Of a stretch of 64,000 bases of DNA, positions 19,436 to 28,806 are shown piece after piece; positions within the stretch are counted from its first letter, which is position 1; every line of letters begins with the position of its first letter. The stretch is taken from assembly GCA_014378915.1 (NCBI GenBank), contig JACMMS010000117.1, positions 1-64,000 on the forward strand, given 5' to 3'. The DNA is from Methylophilaceae bacterium (GTDB lineage Bacteria > Pseudomonadota > Gammaproteobacteria > Burkholderiales > Methylophilaceae). The translations under genes and the position numbers were made by a program. A model generated the notes under the pieces. It was not told where the DNA came from. It did no database searches and saw only the letters and a list, made by a program, of their open reading frames with translations.

Positions 19436-20638
19436 TTAGCTATAATTCAAGCCCATTACATCACGAACATCACGCATCGTTTCACGGGCTAGTTTACGTG
19501 CTTTTTCACAGCCTTCGGCGACAATACTTTTCACTAAAGTTGGATCTTCTGCGTATTGTGCAGCACGCTCTTGAATTGGTTTTAACTCAGTCAAAATACT
19601 TTCAATCAGTGGTGTTTTACACTCAATACAGCCTATACCTGCAGTCTTACAGCCGTTTTGTACCCATTGCTGCGTCGCCTCATTAGAATATATTTCATGA
19701 AGCTGCCATACAGGGCATTTGGCGGGATCACCTGGATCCGTGCGACGAATTCGCGCAGGATCTGTTGGCATGGTTTTGACCTTTTTCGCAACAGAATCAA
19801 CTGACTCACGCAGTGAAATGGTGTTGTTGTAAGATTTAGACATTTTCTGACCATCTAAACCTGGCATTTTTGAGGCTGGAGTCAGCTTATGCTCTGGCTC
19901 GACTAAAATAATTTTGCCACCACCTTCCAAATAGCCTAACAAACGCTCTTTATCACCCAAACTCATGCCTTGTTGTTCTTCAATCATGGCGCGGGCAGAC
20001 TCTAACGCCTCTTCATCACCACTAGTTTGATAGGCGCTACGCATTTCTTCATAAAATGCGCCACGTTTATTACCCAGTTTTTTAATCGCAGCTTCAGCTT
20101 TCTCTTCAAAGCCTTTTTCTTTACCATAGATATGATTAAATCGACGTGCGATTTCACGCGTAAACTCGATATGCGGCACTTGATCTTCACCAACAGGAAC
20201 TTGCGTTGCTTTATAAATAAGAATATCTGCACTTTGTAATAATGGGTAGCCTAAAAAACCATATGTAGACAAATCTTTGCTGGCTATTTTTTCTTGTTGG
20301 TCTTTATAAGTTGGTACACGCTCTAACCAGCTGAGGGGGGTAATCATTGACAGCAATGTATGCAACTCAGCGTGTTCTGGCACACGGCTCTGAATAAAAA
20401 TAGTGGCATTTGCAGGGTCTACGCCAGCGGCAAGCCAATCGATGACCATTTCCCAAACGCTTTCTTCAATGACTTCTGGCGTGTCGTAATGCGTGGTAAG
20501 TGCGTGCCAATCGGCAACAAAAAACAGACATTCATGCTCATGTTGTAAGCGCAACCAGTTTTTAAGTACGCCGTTGTAATGCCCTAAATGTAAACTACCT
20601 GTTGGGCGCATGCCCGATAAAACGCGTTCAACCGCCAT
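19436..20638 (-). CDS. trpS: tryptophanyl-tRNA synthetase
   Basis: A class I aminoacyl-tRNA synthetase, 400 residues, charging tRNA-Trp. The HIGH-type motif is HLGH at 17-20, and KMSKS is at 265-269. The region of about residues 175-245 is an insertion relative to the ~330-residue E. coli enzyme, a form common in Betaproteobacteria. The stop codon is adjacent to the start of the SMR pseudogene. Confidence 0.95.
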   Translation of the reverse strand: MAVERVLSGMRPTGSLHLGHYNGVLKNWLRLQHEHECLFFVADWHALTTHYDTPEVIEESVWEMVIDWLAAGVDPANATIFIQSRVPEHAELHTLLSMITPLSWLERVPTYKDQQEKIASKDLSTYGFLGYPLLQSADILIYKATQVPVGEDQVPHIEFTREIARRFNHIYGKEKGFEEKAEAAIKKLGNKRGAFYEEMRSAYQTSGDEEALESARAMIEEQQGMSLGDKERLLGYLEGGGKIILVEPEHKLTPASKMPGLDGQKMSKSYNNTISLRESVDSVAKKVKTMPTDPARIRRTDPGDPAKCPVWQLHEIYSNEATQQWVQNGCKTAGIGCIECKTPLIESILTELKPIQERAAQYAEDPTLVKSIVAEGCEKARKLARETMRDVRDVMGLNYS

Positions 20639-20755
20639 AATGTGTGAAAAACCTTAAAAGAATTATTGCTATTATACAAATAAGTAAGAGGCTTAGGCTT
20701 GTTTAAAACCGACTTGAAAATAAAAGCTGGCTAGAAATCCGCTACCGAGTACTGA

Positions 20756-21379
20756 CTAAAGGCCAAATGGTGCAACATCACCAGCACCTTGCCTAATGAG
20801 CACGGGCACCTCATCAGTCAAATCAATAATGGTGGATGGCTTAGCTTGACAAGCACCAGCATCTATCACGCAATCTACGCTGTGCTCTAACCTTTCGCGA
20901 ATATCCCAGCCAACATTCATTGACTCATCATCGCCCTCAATATGCAAGGTCATGCTAAGCATGGGTTCATTTAGCGATTCTAGCATCGCTTGCGCGACAG
21001 TGTGTTGTGGTACCCGAATACCAACTGCGTTGCGTTTGGGGTGCTGCAAGCGTTTGGGCACTTCTCTTGAAGCCTTCAAAATAAAGGTATAAGCCCCTGG
21101 GGTATTGGCTTTTAACAGGCGAAACTGGCTGTTATCAACTTGTGCGTAGTTAGCTAACTCACTTAAATTACGACAAATTAACGTGAATAAATGCTCATCA
21201 TCCACACCGCGAATTCGCCTTATGCGATCTTGCGCGTCTTTATGTCCTAATGCGCAACCTAGGGCATAACTAGAGTCAGTAGGATAAGCGACAACCCCAC
21301 CATTGCGCAAAATTTCAACCGCTTGATTAATTAAACGTGATTGTGGGTTATCTGGATGAATTACAAAGTATTGCGCCAA
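20756..21379 (-). CDS. yciO: YciO-type Sua5/YrdC family protein
   Basis: A 207-residue protein with the YrdC/Sua5 fold: AYPTDSSYALGC at the nucleotide site, and IRGVDDEHLFTLICRNLSELA. YrdC and Sua5 make threonylcarbamoyl-AMP for tRNA t6A. The YciO branch is a paralogue whose role is less certain. The LFTLIC segment and the rnm neighbour point to YciO. Its start overlaps the end of the rnm gene by 19 bp, so the two are coupled. Confidence 0.87.
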   Translation of the reverse strand: MAQYFVIHPDNPQSRLINQAVEILRNGGVVAYPTDSSYALGCALGHKDAQDRIRRIRGVDDEHLFTLICRNLSELANYAQVDNSQFRLLKANTPGAYTFILKASREVPKRLQHPKRNAVGIRVPQHTVAQAMLESLNEPMLSMTLHIEGDDESMNVGWDIRERLEHSVDCVIDAGACQAKPSTIIDLTDEVPVLIRQGAGDVAPFGL

Positions 21380-22383
21380 TTGAAACTTTCTAACTTTTTG
21401 ATTGTTTTTTCTAAAATATTAGAGGTTGAGCTATTTGCGCTATTCTCCCCACTACTTGCAGTATTGCCTAGGCTTGCAATTGCGCTAGCACAAGCGTTCA
21501 AAGTCATGTCATCCATAGGCGATTGACCGCTCTCAATCAATATTTTCGCCTCTGGCCAATCATGCCATACTGGAATGCAGCCAACTGGTAAGGGTGGTAA
21601 ATAACCCATTTCCATATATGAGGAGCCTTTACCATGATAATCCGAGCCCTGTGATGCGAGCAGCCCAAACATCTTGGCATACTTGGCATACTCTTGGTAC
21701 ATCGGCGGCGTATGGCTTCCCGTTACAACCTCAAGCGCTTTTCCGCCTAACGCCCTAAATTCTTCAATGAGCAACAACATATTGGTACGCCCCAGCTCGT
21801 AGCGGCCAGGGTGTGCAATGACAGGAATACCTCCGCTATCTTTAATCCAAGTCACCGCTTGCTCTAAACTAGCCCATTCATGCTCATGAAACCCAGGCTT
21901 GCCTTTGACTAAGTATTTTTTAAATACACTTTTAGTATCTTTTGCATAACCTTTTTCAACTAAAAACCGCGCAAAATGTGTACGACTAATAATGCCTTCT
22001 TTAGCAAATTGATATGCACCTTCCAAGCTGCCGTGAATACCTGTTTTAGATAAACTTATTGCCATATGTTCTGCACGCGTATGGCGACCAAGCCTAATTG
22101 CCTCTAGACCATGCTTTAATGGGGCGTAATCAGGGTCTATTTTAAGGCCAACGATATGTAAAGTACGGCGCTTCCAAGTCACAGAAATTTCTACGCCATT
22201 AATAAGCTGCAACCCCAATGGCTCTGCAGTGGCACGAGCAATGCCTAATCCGCGTGTATCATCATGATCTGTTAATGCTAGAATTTTGACGCCATGGCTT
22301 GCAGCATGCGCAATTAGCTCAACCGCAGGTAAAATACCGTCAGATATAGTAGAATGGCTGTGGAGATCAATCGTTGAATACAT
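21361..22383 (-). CDS. rnm: PHP-domain phosphoesterase, RNase AM (YciV)-like
   Basis: A 340-residue metal-dependent phosphoesterase. The PHP motifs are DLHSHSTISDG (His8, His10) and LTDHDD (about 37-42); further ligands are in VIAHPGRY and SQGSDYHG. E. coli YciV trims the 5' ends of rRNAs and hydrolyses 3',5'-bisphosphate nucleotides. The ~45-residue C-terminal tail after PEAKIL is poorly conserved. It is divergent from yciB and coupled to yciO. Confidence 0.86.
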   Translation of the reverse strand: MYSTIDLHSHSTISDGILPAVELIAHAASHGVKILALTDHDDTRGLGIARATAEPLGLQLINGVEISVTWKRRTLHIVGLKIDPDYAPLKHGLEAIRLGRHTRAEHMAISLSKTGIHGSLEGAYQFAKEGIISRTHFARFLVEKGYAKDTKSVFKKYLVKGKPGFHEHEWASLEQAVTWIKDSGGIPVIAHPGRYELGRTNMLLLIEEFRALGGKALEVVTGSHTPPMYQEYAKYAKMFGLLASQGSDYHGKGSSYMEMGYLPPLPVGCIPVWHDWPEAKILIESGQSPMDDMTLNACASAIASLGNTASSGENSANSSTSNILEKTIKKLESFNWRNTL

Positions 22384-22521
22384 AGAATCCGTGGTGTTTA
22401 AAACAAGTTTTAATAGGTTGCCAAGTGTTTAATCCGTTGATGTATCATAACAAAATATGCATTTAACTTACAGTGCAGGTTTTTAATTGCTCAATATGTT
22501 GCACATAAGTATGAGGTTGTA

Positions 22522-23160
22522 ATGAAATTTTTGTTCGATTTGTTTCCAGTCATTTTATTTTTTATCACATTAAAGATAGCCGAAAAAACAGCTTCTGCCA
22601 GTTTGGTGCTTAGTAAGACATTAGGCTTTTTCGGCATTGCAGTAAATGTTAAGCCAGATTTAGTACCCATTATGCTAGCAACTGTAGTGGTGATTGTGGC
22701 TAGTTTATTGCAAATAATCTGGGTAAAATTGCGCCATGGCAAAGTAGATAAAACCCTATGGTTTAGTGCAGGCTTGGTGACTGTTCTAGGCAGCATGACT
22801 TTATATTTTCAAAACGCTAATTTTATTAAATGGAAACCTACGATTTTATATTGGGCATTTTTTGTAACACTCATCGCATCTGAGCTTATTTTTAAAAATA
22901 ACATTATTAAAAGCATGGTCGGTAAAGAGATGCAGTTGCCAAATGCAATATGGAAAAAACTTAACCTTGCTTGGGCGGTATTTTTTTTAGGTCTAGGCTG
23001 TTTAAATCTTTACGTAGCTTTTCATTACTCAACCGACACTTGGGCAAGCTTTAAACTTTTTGGCACGATGGGCTTAATGTTCGCGTTTGTCATTGCCCAA
23101 AGTTTAGTGCTTAATAAGTATATTGTTGAAGAAAAAACATCTACTAAGGATAATCAATAA
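22522..23160 (+). CDS. yciB: inner-membrane septation protein A family (YciB)
   Basis: A 212-residue integral membrane protein with about five transmembrane segments, beginning MKFLFDLFPVILFF as in YciB/IspZ. It is linked in enterobacteria to cell envelope synthesis and septation, without a known reaction. It is the first gene of yciB-yciI-bolA-ppi, and its TAA overlaps the yciI ATG by one base. The last ~20 residues are charged. Confidence 0.9.
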   Translation: MKFLFDLFPVILFFITLKIAEKTASASLVLSKTLGFFGIAVNVKPDLVPIMLATVVVIVASLLQIIWVKLRHGKVDKTLWFSAGLVTVLGSMTLYFQNANFIKWKPTILYWAFFVTLIASELIFKNNIIKSMVGKEMQLPNAIWKKLNLAWAVFFLGLGCLNLYVAFHYSTDTWASFKLFGTMGLMFAFVIAQSLVLNKYIVEEKTSTKDNQ

Positions 23161-23492
23161 TGTGGTACGCCATTGTTACCGAGGATGCGCCCAATAGCCT
23201 AGAAAAACGCATGGCAGCTCGCGCTGCTCATTTAGCAAGGTTACAAGCGATGCAAGATGAAGCGCGGTTGTTACTAGCAGGACCTTTCCCTTCAATTGAT
23301 AATGAAGACCCAGGTGAAGCAGGTTACTCTGGTAGCTTAATCGTGGCAGCATTTATTAGCTTGCAGGATGCCATTATTTGGGCGAATGCTGACCCCTTTG
23401 TAACGGCAGGCGTTTATGCCAAAGTCACCGTTAAGCCATTTCGTAAAACACTACCAGCCATGCCTGTTTTACCTGATTTAGAGGTCTATTAG
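23160..23492 (+). CDS. yciI: YciI-family protein
   Basis: A 110-residue alpha/beta-barrel domain of the YciI type. It begins MWYAIVTEDAPNSLEKR and has AHLARLQAMQDEARLLLAGP and an NADPFVTAGVY segment. Family members resemble muconolactone isomerase and have a conserved His-Asp pair, but no established cellular role. It is translationally coupled to yciB and 1 bp from bolA. Confidence 0.9.
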   Translation: MWYAIVTEDAPNSLEKRMAARAAHLARLQAMQDEARLLLAGPFPSIDNEDPGEAGYSGSLIVAAFISLQDAIIWANADPFVTAGVYAKVTVKPFRKTLPAMPVLPDLEVY

Positions 23493-23493
23493 T

Positions 23494-23763
23494 ATGCAAA
23501 CACCACTTACTAATATAATCAAAAGTCGATTAGCAATACTAGAACCAAGCCTGTTAGAGATTGAAGACGATAGCGCAGCCCATGCAGGGCACAAAGGTAA
23601 TGGCGGCGGCGGTCACTTTAGTGTAAAAATAGTCAGTTCGCATTTTTTACAAAAATCACAGATAATACGGCATCGTTTGATTTATCAAACCCTTGCTGAT
23701 TTAATGCCACAACAAATTCATGCATTAAGCATACTTGCAATTGCACCCAATGAACCCCATTGA
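23494..23763 (+). CDS. bolA: BolA-family protein
   Basis: An 89-residue BolA-like protein. The class II KH-like fold carries GGGGHFSVKIVS, a conserved His for Fe-S sharing with monothiol glutaredoxins, and the C-terminal HALSILAIAP. BolA proteins take part in Fe-S cluster handling and sometimes in transcription control. The segment HAGHKGNGG gives it a His/Gly-rich loop. Confidence 0.9.
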   Translation: MQTPLTNIIKSRLAILEPSLLEIEDDSAAHAGHKGNGGGGHFSVKIVSSHFLQKSQIIRHRLIYQTLADLMPQQIHALSILAIAPNEPH

Positions 23764-23797
23764 AAAAATTGTATATATAAAATTTAAAGGACTTTTA

Positions 23798-24595
23798 ATG
23801 AAATTTAAACAAACACTTGTTGCTATTGCTTTAATTTCAATTTCACTGCCAAGCATGGCAGCAGATAGTGTAGCTACTGTTAATGGCAAGCCAATTAAAC
23901 AATCTTTACTAGATTACATCATTAAAGATGCTGGCGCACACGGTCAAAAAATTGATGACAATACTAAACAAATCATCATCAATAAATTAGTAGGTACAGA
24001 GTTGGTTTACCAAGAAGCACAACGCTTAGGATTTGATAAACAACCAGACTTTATAGCACGTAACGAGCTTGCTAATCGTGAAATGTTAGTCAACACCTAT
24101 CTTCAAGACTACCTCAAGAAAAACCCAATTACAGATGCTGACACTAAAGCAGCTTACGACCAGTACAAAAAAGAGTTAGGCGATAAAGAATATAGCGCAC
24201 GCCATATTTTGGTAAAAACTGAAGTTGAAGCAAAAGACATTATTGCCCAGTTACAAAAAGGTGGCGATTTTGCAAAAATTGCCAAAGAAAAATCATTAGA
24301 TCCAGGCTCTAAAGAAAAAGGTGGCGATTTAGGCTGGTTCTCACCTGCGGGGATGGTTAAACCATTCAGCGATGCGCTCATCGCTTTACCGAAAGGTAAA
24401 ACAACTGCAACACCAGTTCAAACACAATTCGGCTGGCATGTAATTAAGCTAGAAGATACTCGTGCTACACAAGCACCAGCTTACGATAAGGTAAAAGAAG
24501 GTTTAGAGAAAACTTTGCAACAACGTAAATTGGAAAAAATGATGACAGATTTACGTGCTAAAGCAAAAATTGTAGACAATTCTAAAGTTAATTAA
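23798..24595 (+). CDS. periplasmic parvulin-type peptidyl-prolyl isomerase
   Basis: A 265-residue protein with a signal peptide (residues 1-21, ending SMA-AD), a SurA-like N-terminal helical chaperone domain, and a PpiC/rotamase domain. That domain includes YSARHILVKTEVEAKDI, DPGSKEKGGDLGWFSP and TQFGWHVIKLEDTR. Likely role is outer-membrane protein folding in the periplasm. I chose the ATG at 23798, which has an AAAGG ribosome site and a clean signal peptide; the longer frame from 23735 would overlap bolA. A terminator follows. Confidence 0.9.
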   Translation: MKFKQTLVAIALISISLPSMAADSVATVNGKPIKQSLLDYIIKDAGAHGQKIDDNTKQIIINKLVGTELVYQEAQRLGFDKQPDFIARNELANREMLVNTYLQDYLKKNPITDADTKAAYDQYKKELGDKEYSARHILVKTEVEAKDIIAQLQKGGDFAKIAKEKSLDPGSKEKGGDLGWFSPAGMVKPFSDALIALPKGKTTATPVQTQFGWHVIKLEDTRATQAPAYDKVKEGLEKTLQQRKLEKMMTDLRAKAKIVDNSKVN

Positions 24596-24608
24596 CTTTA
24601 GAATTGAT

Positions 24609-24641
24609 AAAAAACGGCTTACTTAGGTAAGCCGTTTTTTT
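24609..24641 (+). terminator. intrinsic terminator after the parvulin gene
   Basis: AAAAAACGGCTTAC (24609-24622) pairs perfectly with GTAAGCCGTTTTTT (24627-24640) around a TTAG loop, ending in a T run. It separates the yciB operon from feoAB. Confidence 0.92.
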
Positions 24642-24737
24642 ATACTCATTGCCAACTAATTGGATTTATAAAGTATTTTAATTAACAACTAATACCAACG
24701 AGTGTAATTTATGCAACTTAGCTTAATTATATGTAAT

Positions 24738-24756
24738 AATAAGAACTATTCTTATT
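24738..24756. promoter_or_regulatory. probable Fur box upstream of feoA
   Basis: AATAAGAACTATTCTTATT is a palindrome with 8-bp perfect arms around CTA. It resembles the 19-bp Fur consensus, especially the AATGAGAATNATTCTCATT variants. It ends 19 bp before the feoA start, where a repressor would block transcription. The site and palindrome are seen directly; Fur binding is an inference from the ferrous-iron transport genes downstream. Confidence 0.8.
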
Positions 24757-24775
24757 CGCTTTTGTCACATATTTT

Positions 24776-25000
24776 ATGAAACCTCTTAATGATTTAAATA
24801 CTGGCGACTACGCTACAATTCACGCAATTGATGCCGAACAGTCTTTACATCAACGCTTGCTGGCACTGGGTTTTCGTGTTGGAAAAAAAATTGAGCTGAT
24901 ACGTCGCGCTAGTTTTAACGGGCCATTACATGTACGCATCGGCTCTACTGATGTCATTTTAAGAGCATCTGAAGCGCAACTTATTCAAATTTCACATTAA
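24776..25000 (+). CDS. feoA: ferrous iron transport protein A
   Basis: A 74-residue SH3-like cytosolic protein needed for FeoB-dependent Fe2+ uptake. Recognisable segments are LNDLNTGDYATIHAI, LHQRLLALGFRVGKKIEL and the C-terminal ILRASEAQLI. Its start lies just after a Fur-like palindrome, and feoB follows after 80 bp. Confidence 0.92.
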   Translation: MKPLNDLNTGDYATIHAIDAEQSLHQRLLALGFRVGKKIELIRRASFNGPLHVRIGSTDVILRASEAQLIQISH

Positions 25001-25080
25001 TTTTTTATGTTTTGGGTCGTGTAACACCCAGATCTATCTCTTTTATTTAACTCTCAGCTCAACCTCACTGTAACCCATTA

Positions 25081-26871
25081 ATGAAACGAATCGCGCTACT
25101 AGGCATGCCCAATACAGGGAAATCTACCTTGTTTAATCGCATCACAGGAGCATCTGCACGTGTAGGTAATTGGCCAGGTATTACAGTAGATTTAATGAGT
25201 GCTAAAGTATTAATGGGTGGACATATTGTAGAACTTATTGATTTACCTGGACTTTATGATTTACATGGATTTTCAGACGATGAACAAGTAGTACGTCACT
25301 TTTTAAGCAATAACGAAGTTGATTTACTCATGATAGTGCTCAATTCATCACAAATCGATCGCCAATTATCACTTGCCTTGCAAATTCGGAATCTCGGCTT
25401 GCCGACAGTTTTGTTGCTCAATATGCAGGATGAAGCAAAACGTTCTGGCATCACCATTGATAGCGCTTCAATGGCCGCAAAACTCAATATGCCAGTATTA
25501 CAAATCAGCGCAAAATATGGTGATGGTTGCCCAGCTGCTTTGCAAAAAGCATCACAGCAGTTATCCGTTGTTAATGCAAAAATTTTGCCAGAAGAAATTT
25601 CAAGGCGCCTGGAAGCTGAGAATCAAATTGAAGCTGAAATGCAGGCAATTGTTAAAACCACGGTACAACTACCTCTTAAATTGGCAGACGAAACGACCGA
25701 TAAAATTGATAAGGTTTTACTGCATCCACTACTTGGCTTACCCTTATTTTTTATTGCCATGTTTTTGTTGTTTCAGTTCATATTTACTGTTGGTACGCCC
25801 TTGCAAGGCGGTATGGCCTGGTTACTTGGCGAGTTCCGCACTTTAGCACTTGAGCCGCTATTAGCTAATTTACCCACATGGCTAAACGGCTTATTGCTTG
25901 ATGGTATTTATAACGGCATTAGCACCGTGGCAGCATTTGTTCCTATCATTATTTTGTTTTTTTTAGTTATGACCATGGTAGAAGATAGCGGTTATTTATC
26001 TCGTGCCGCTTTTTTAATGGATGCATTTATGGCAAAACTCGGGCTTGATGGACGTGGCTTTGTCATGATGCTCATGGGATTTGGTTGCAACGTCCCTGCA
26101 CTGATGGGCACGCGTGTGATGCGTTCACGTGGCATGCGCTTGCTTACAATGCTCACCATTCCACTGTCGCTTTGCTCCGCACGTTTGCAAGTATTTTTAT
26201 TTATGATCGCTGCATTATTTACCGCTAAACAAGCGCCCTGGGTCATGTTTGCGTTATATATGGTTAGTTTCGGCACCATATTTCTAACGGCTGTGTTATT
26301 CAAAAATCAATTCCAAAACAAAGAGCCATTTATTTTGGAGTTGCCTCCTTATCGCTTTCCTACAGCGATGCAAATTTGGCTGCGCGGCTGGCAAGAAGTA
26401 AAATATTTTTTAAAACGCGCGACTAAGTTTATTGTGTTTGGTGTGGTCATGGTATGGGCACTCACGCACTATCCAACCGATGTTCCACCAGCGAGTATGG
26501 GTACACTAGCAGGTCAAATTGGTGCACTATTTGCCCCAATACTCAACCCATTAGGCATTGACACACAACTCGCCATCGCTCTGATTTTTGGCTTTGTTGC
26601 AAAAGAGATTGTAGTAGGTTCACTAGCTGTCATTTACGGTTTACAAGGCGATGCACTAATGCACCATATGGCATTGAGCTTGGATTGGGTGCAAGCCATG
26701 AGCTTTATGTTGTTCACCTTAATTTACACGCCTTGCTTATCGACCATTGCAACGCTAAAAAGTGAGTCAAAAAGCTCAGGATTTATGTGGCTATCTATTA
26801 TTTGGTCACTAGCATTAGCTTGGCTAGTCAGCTTTATTTTCTATCAAAGTGCACGGGCATTAGGTTTTTAA
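25081..26871 (+). CDS. feoB: ferrous iron transport protein B
   Basis: A 596-residue GTP-gated Fe2+ transporter of the inner membrane. The G domain has GMPNTGKS (8-15), DLPGLYDL and NMQD. A helical linker follows, then two Gate domains with about eight transmembrane segments. These carry GFGCNVPALMGTR and the second-half FVAKEIVVGSLAVIYG and CLSTIATLKSE signatures. At 596 residues it is a short form relative to E. coli FeoB (773), and no FeoC gene follows. It is convergent with the oxidase cluster. Confidence 0.94.
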   Translation: MKRIALLGMPNTGKSTLFNRITGASARVGNWPGITVDLMSAKVLMGGHIVELIDLPGLYDLHGFSDDEQVVRHFLSNNEVDLLMIVLNSSQIDRQLSLALQIRNLGLPTVLLLNMQDEAKRSGITIDSASMAAKLNMPVLQISAKYGDGCPAALQKASQQLSVVNAKILPEEISRRLEAENQIEAEMQAIVKTTVQLPLKLADETTDKIDKVLLHPLLGLPLFFIAMFLLFQFIFTVGTPLQGGMAWLLGEFRTLALEPLLANLPTWLNGLLLDGIYNGISTVAAFVPIIILFFLVMTMVEDSGYLSRAAFLMDAFMAKLGLDGRGFVMMLMGFGCNVPALMGTRVMRSRGMRLLTMLTIPLSLCSARLQVFLFMIAALFTAKQAPWVMFALYMVSFGTIFLTAVLFKNQFQNKEPFILELPPYRFPTAMQIWLRGWQEVKYFLKRATKFIVFGVVMVWALTHYPTDVPPASMGTLAGQIGALFAPILNPLGIDTQLAIALIFGFVAKEIVVGSLAVIYGLQGDALMHHMALSLDWVQAMSFMLFTLIYTPCLSTIATLKSESKSSGFMWLSIIWSLALAWLVSFIFYQSARALGF

Positions 26872-26902
26872 AGTCAGCTGCAAAGTAATTTACATATATT
26901 AT

Positions 26903-27496
26903 TTACCCTCTCATTTCACTAGCCGCCAACTCCTGTTTTATCTTCCAAAACAAAAATAACAGTAATGCGCTAGCAACAATTATCAAGCCGGATCCTGTAA
27001 TTTTCTGAGACTCTATCAAGTAGGCATTGCATAAGCGCACATCAGATTGTTGATAATTAAAGCCCGCAAAAAATAGCATCATCACCGTGCTACCTATAAA
27101 AAATAGGGCAAGTAATCGGTGTGATTGGAACACCACTTTTAATACAATGCCTGTTATCAATAGGGTTAATATTTTAAATATATCCCAAACTGGATAAATA
27201 AGTGCCTTATCTAAACTAATGGGCAACATCCAAAACATAGTAGTCAGATATATCCAAAGCCATTGTGCTGCCGATGTATTGAGCTTATATGATACTTTTT
27301 GCTTAGTAATATCGAATGAATAACCCGCAAAAATAAGTAAAGGCATTTGAACTAACATATGAACCGCCATGCTAGATTCAATTAAATGCCGCACCTGGGG
27401 TAGTGACAATCCAATAGCTAATATTAGCATAAATATTGGCAGTGCTTTTTTAAGGTAGGCTGGATAATGATTTTTACTGAACGCAGGGGTTAACAT
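26903..27496 (-). CDS. multi-spanning membrane protein, possibly CtaG-like
   Basis: A 197-residue protein with about six hydrophobic segments (residues 19-37, 45-62, 74-95, 105-125, 127-147, 170-190). The segment SSMAVHMLVQMPLLIFAGY has the His-Met pattern seen in CtaG-type oxidase assembly proteins, and His37 and His46 are candidate metal ligands. I cannot assign the family with certainty. It lies 8 bp after the SCO gene and at the end of the cbb3-like gene run, so a role in copper delivery or oxidase assembly is the best inference. Confidence 0.55.
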   Translation of the reverse strand: MLTPAFSKNHYPAYLKKALPIFMLILAIGLSLPQVRHLIESSMAVHMLVQMPLLIFAGYSFDITKQKVSYKLNTSAAQWLWIYLTTMFWMLPISLDKALIYPVWDIFKILTLLITGIVLKVVFQSHRLLALFFIGSTVMMLFFAGFNYQQSDVRLCNAYLIESQKITGSGLIIVASALLLFLFWKIKQELAASEMRG

Positions 27497-27504
27497 AAGC
27501 GATT

Positions 27505-28146
27505 TTAATGGCTGAGTTTTAAAGCAAGCGCTATCGCTTCACTCATTTCATCTGTATCGAAAATACCAATGAGATGCCCTGTTTTAGCAATCACTAAAAA
27601 TGCGCTATTGTGTACAAAACCCTGCTTTACATCTGGCACTACAATTAAGCCCATCTTACTGCGAGCTGCCTCTAAAACACTGGCATCTTTCATGGTGAGT
27701 AATGCCCACACATTTGGGTCAGCATGCATACGCTTGCGGTAAACTTCTAGGGTATTGGGAGTTTCGTGATCTACATCGAAACTGATGCTTACTAGGCCTA
27801 ACTTTTTATCTAGGCTTTTTTCAATGATTTCTGCCTGTGTTTGCTGAAAAACATCGCCAAGTGATAGGCAAATCGCTCTACATTGAGTATAAATAAATTC
27901 AGCTATCAGTGTTTTTTGTTGATTTTTAGCGAGCTGCGCTAAGTTGGAAATATGACCGTTATCATCCACCGTTTGTAAAAAAGATAATTCGGGTTGCTGG
28001 CTAAAAAGCGCATCGCGCCTTTCTGATTCCAGAGTAATATTTGAAAACTGATGTGTAATCAAGTTAAAAAAAGCCAGCCAAAACGCAATCACCAATATTG
28101 GCATGAGCCCTGACCAGCTTTTTATTTTGTTAGCTATATTCCACAA
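27505..28146 (-). CDS. SCO1/SenC-family copper chaperone
   Basis: A 213-residue protein with an N-terminal membrane anchor (about 13-32) and a thioredoxin-fold domain. The copper-binding Cys89-x3-Cys93 is in FIYTQCRAICLSLGD, and the third ligand is His178 in GFVHNSAFLV. SCO proteins insert copper into oxidases. The sequence diverges from the usual Cys-Pro pattern but keeps all three ligands. The gene lies 51 bp downstream of the oxidase subunit genes. Confidence 0.85.
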   Translation of the reverse strand: MWNIANKIKSWSGLMPILVIAFWLAFFNLITHQFSNITLESERRDALFSQQPELSFLQTVDDNGHISNLAQLAKNQQKTLIAEFIYTQCRAICLSLGDVFQQTQAEIIEKSLDKKLGLVSISFDVDHETPNTLEVYRKRMHADPNVWALLTMKDASVLEAARSKMGLIVVPDVKQGFVHNSAFLVIAKTGHLIGIFDTDEMSEAIALALKLSH

Positions 28147-28197
28147 AATTTAAGGTTTAACTGCCACTATTTAAATCCCAATATTTCTGTAGAAAAG

Positions 28198-28806
28198 TTA
28201 AAGTTTAGATAAATCTTCATCACCATTCCATGGGCCAGTATGAGATTTAGTCGCTTCACGGACTTTCTTCACAGTCTCTTCTGTCACAGCCTCAGCCTTA
28301 TTACCCCATTGACTGCGAATATGCGTTAATACCGCAGCAATTTCAGCATCTGTGAGTAAATCAGCAAATACTGGCATCATGCCGTTATAAGTGGCGCCTT
28401 TAACAGTTAGCTTACCTTGTATGCCATGCAGTGGAATAGCGGCCAGTTTTTCTGCCTTGCCCAACACATACTCTGAGCCCGCCAGTGGTGGAAATACTCC
28501 AGGAACTCCACCACCATTTGCTTGGTGACAAGCTACGCATTTGCCTTGGTACACTTCACCACCATCTATCGCTGGGCCTGCGGCACCGGCCACTGCCGCG
28601 ACTTCCATTGTTCGGTTGTCACCCTCAAAAGAGTTAACGCCCATGTAAGCATGGCTAATGTAAAACAAACCCCACATAAACAATGCACCCATGGCCATGG
28701 TGATATACCACGGAAGCGGGTTCGCACTCTCATCTGGGTCTGTAAGTTCCCTAAGTTGCGAAGCACTAGATTGGTGTTTTAACTGGTTTTTAGATACGGG
28801 TTTCAT
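28198..28806 (-). CDS. monoheme cytochrome c subunit of the cbb3-type oxidase (CcoP-like)
   Basis: A 202-residue protein with one transmembrane segment (about 34-54) and one cytochrome c domain. The heme motif Cys90-Val-Ala-Cys93-His94 is followed by GGGVPGVFPPLAGSEYV, and a Met in GMMPVF is the likely axial ligand. CcoP of standard cbb3 oxidases has two hemes c; this has one. Its ATG overlaps the stop of the preceding CcoO-like gene by one base. The C-terminal ~35 residues are charged. Confidence 0.85.
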   Translation of the reverse strand: MKPVSKNQLKHQSSASQLRELTDPDESANPLPWYITMAMGALFMWGLFYISHAYMGVNSFEGDNRTMEVAAVAGAAGPAIDGGEVYQGKCVACHQANGGGVPGVFPPLAGSEYVLGKAEKLAAIPLHGIQGKLTVKGATYNGMMPVFADLLTDAEIAAVLTHIRSQWGNKAEAVTEETVKKVREATKSHTGPWNGDEDLSKL

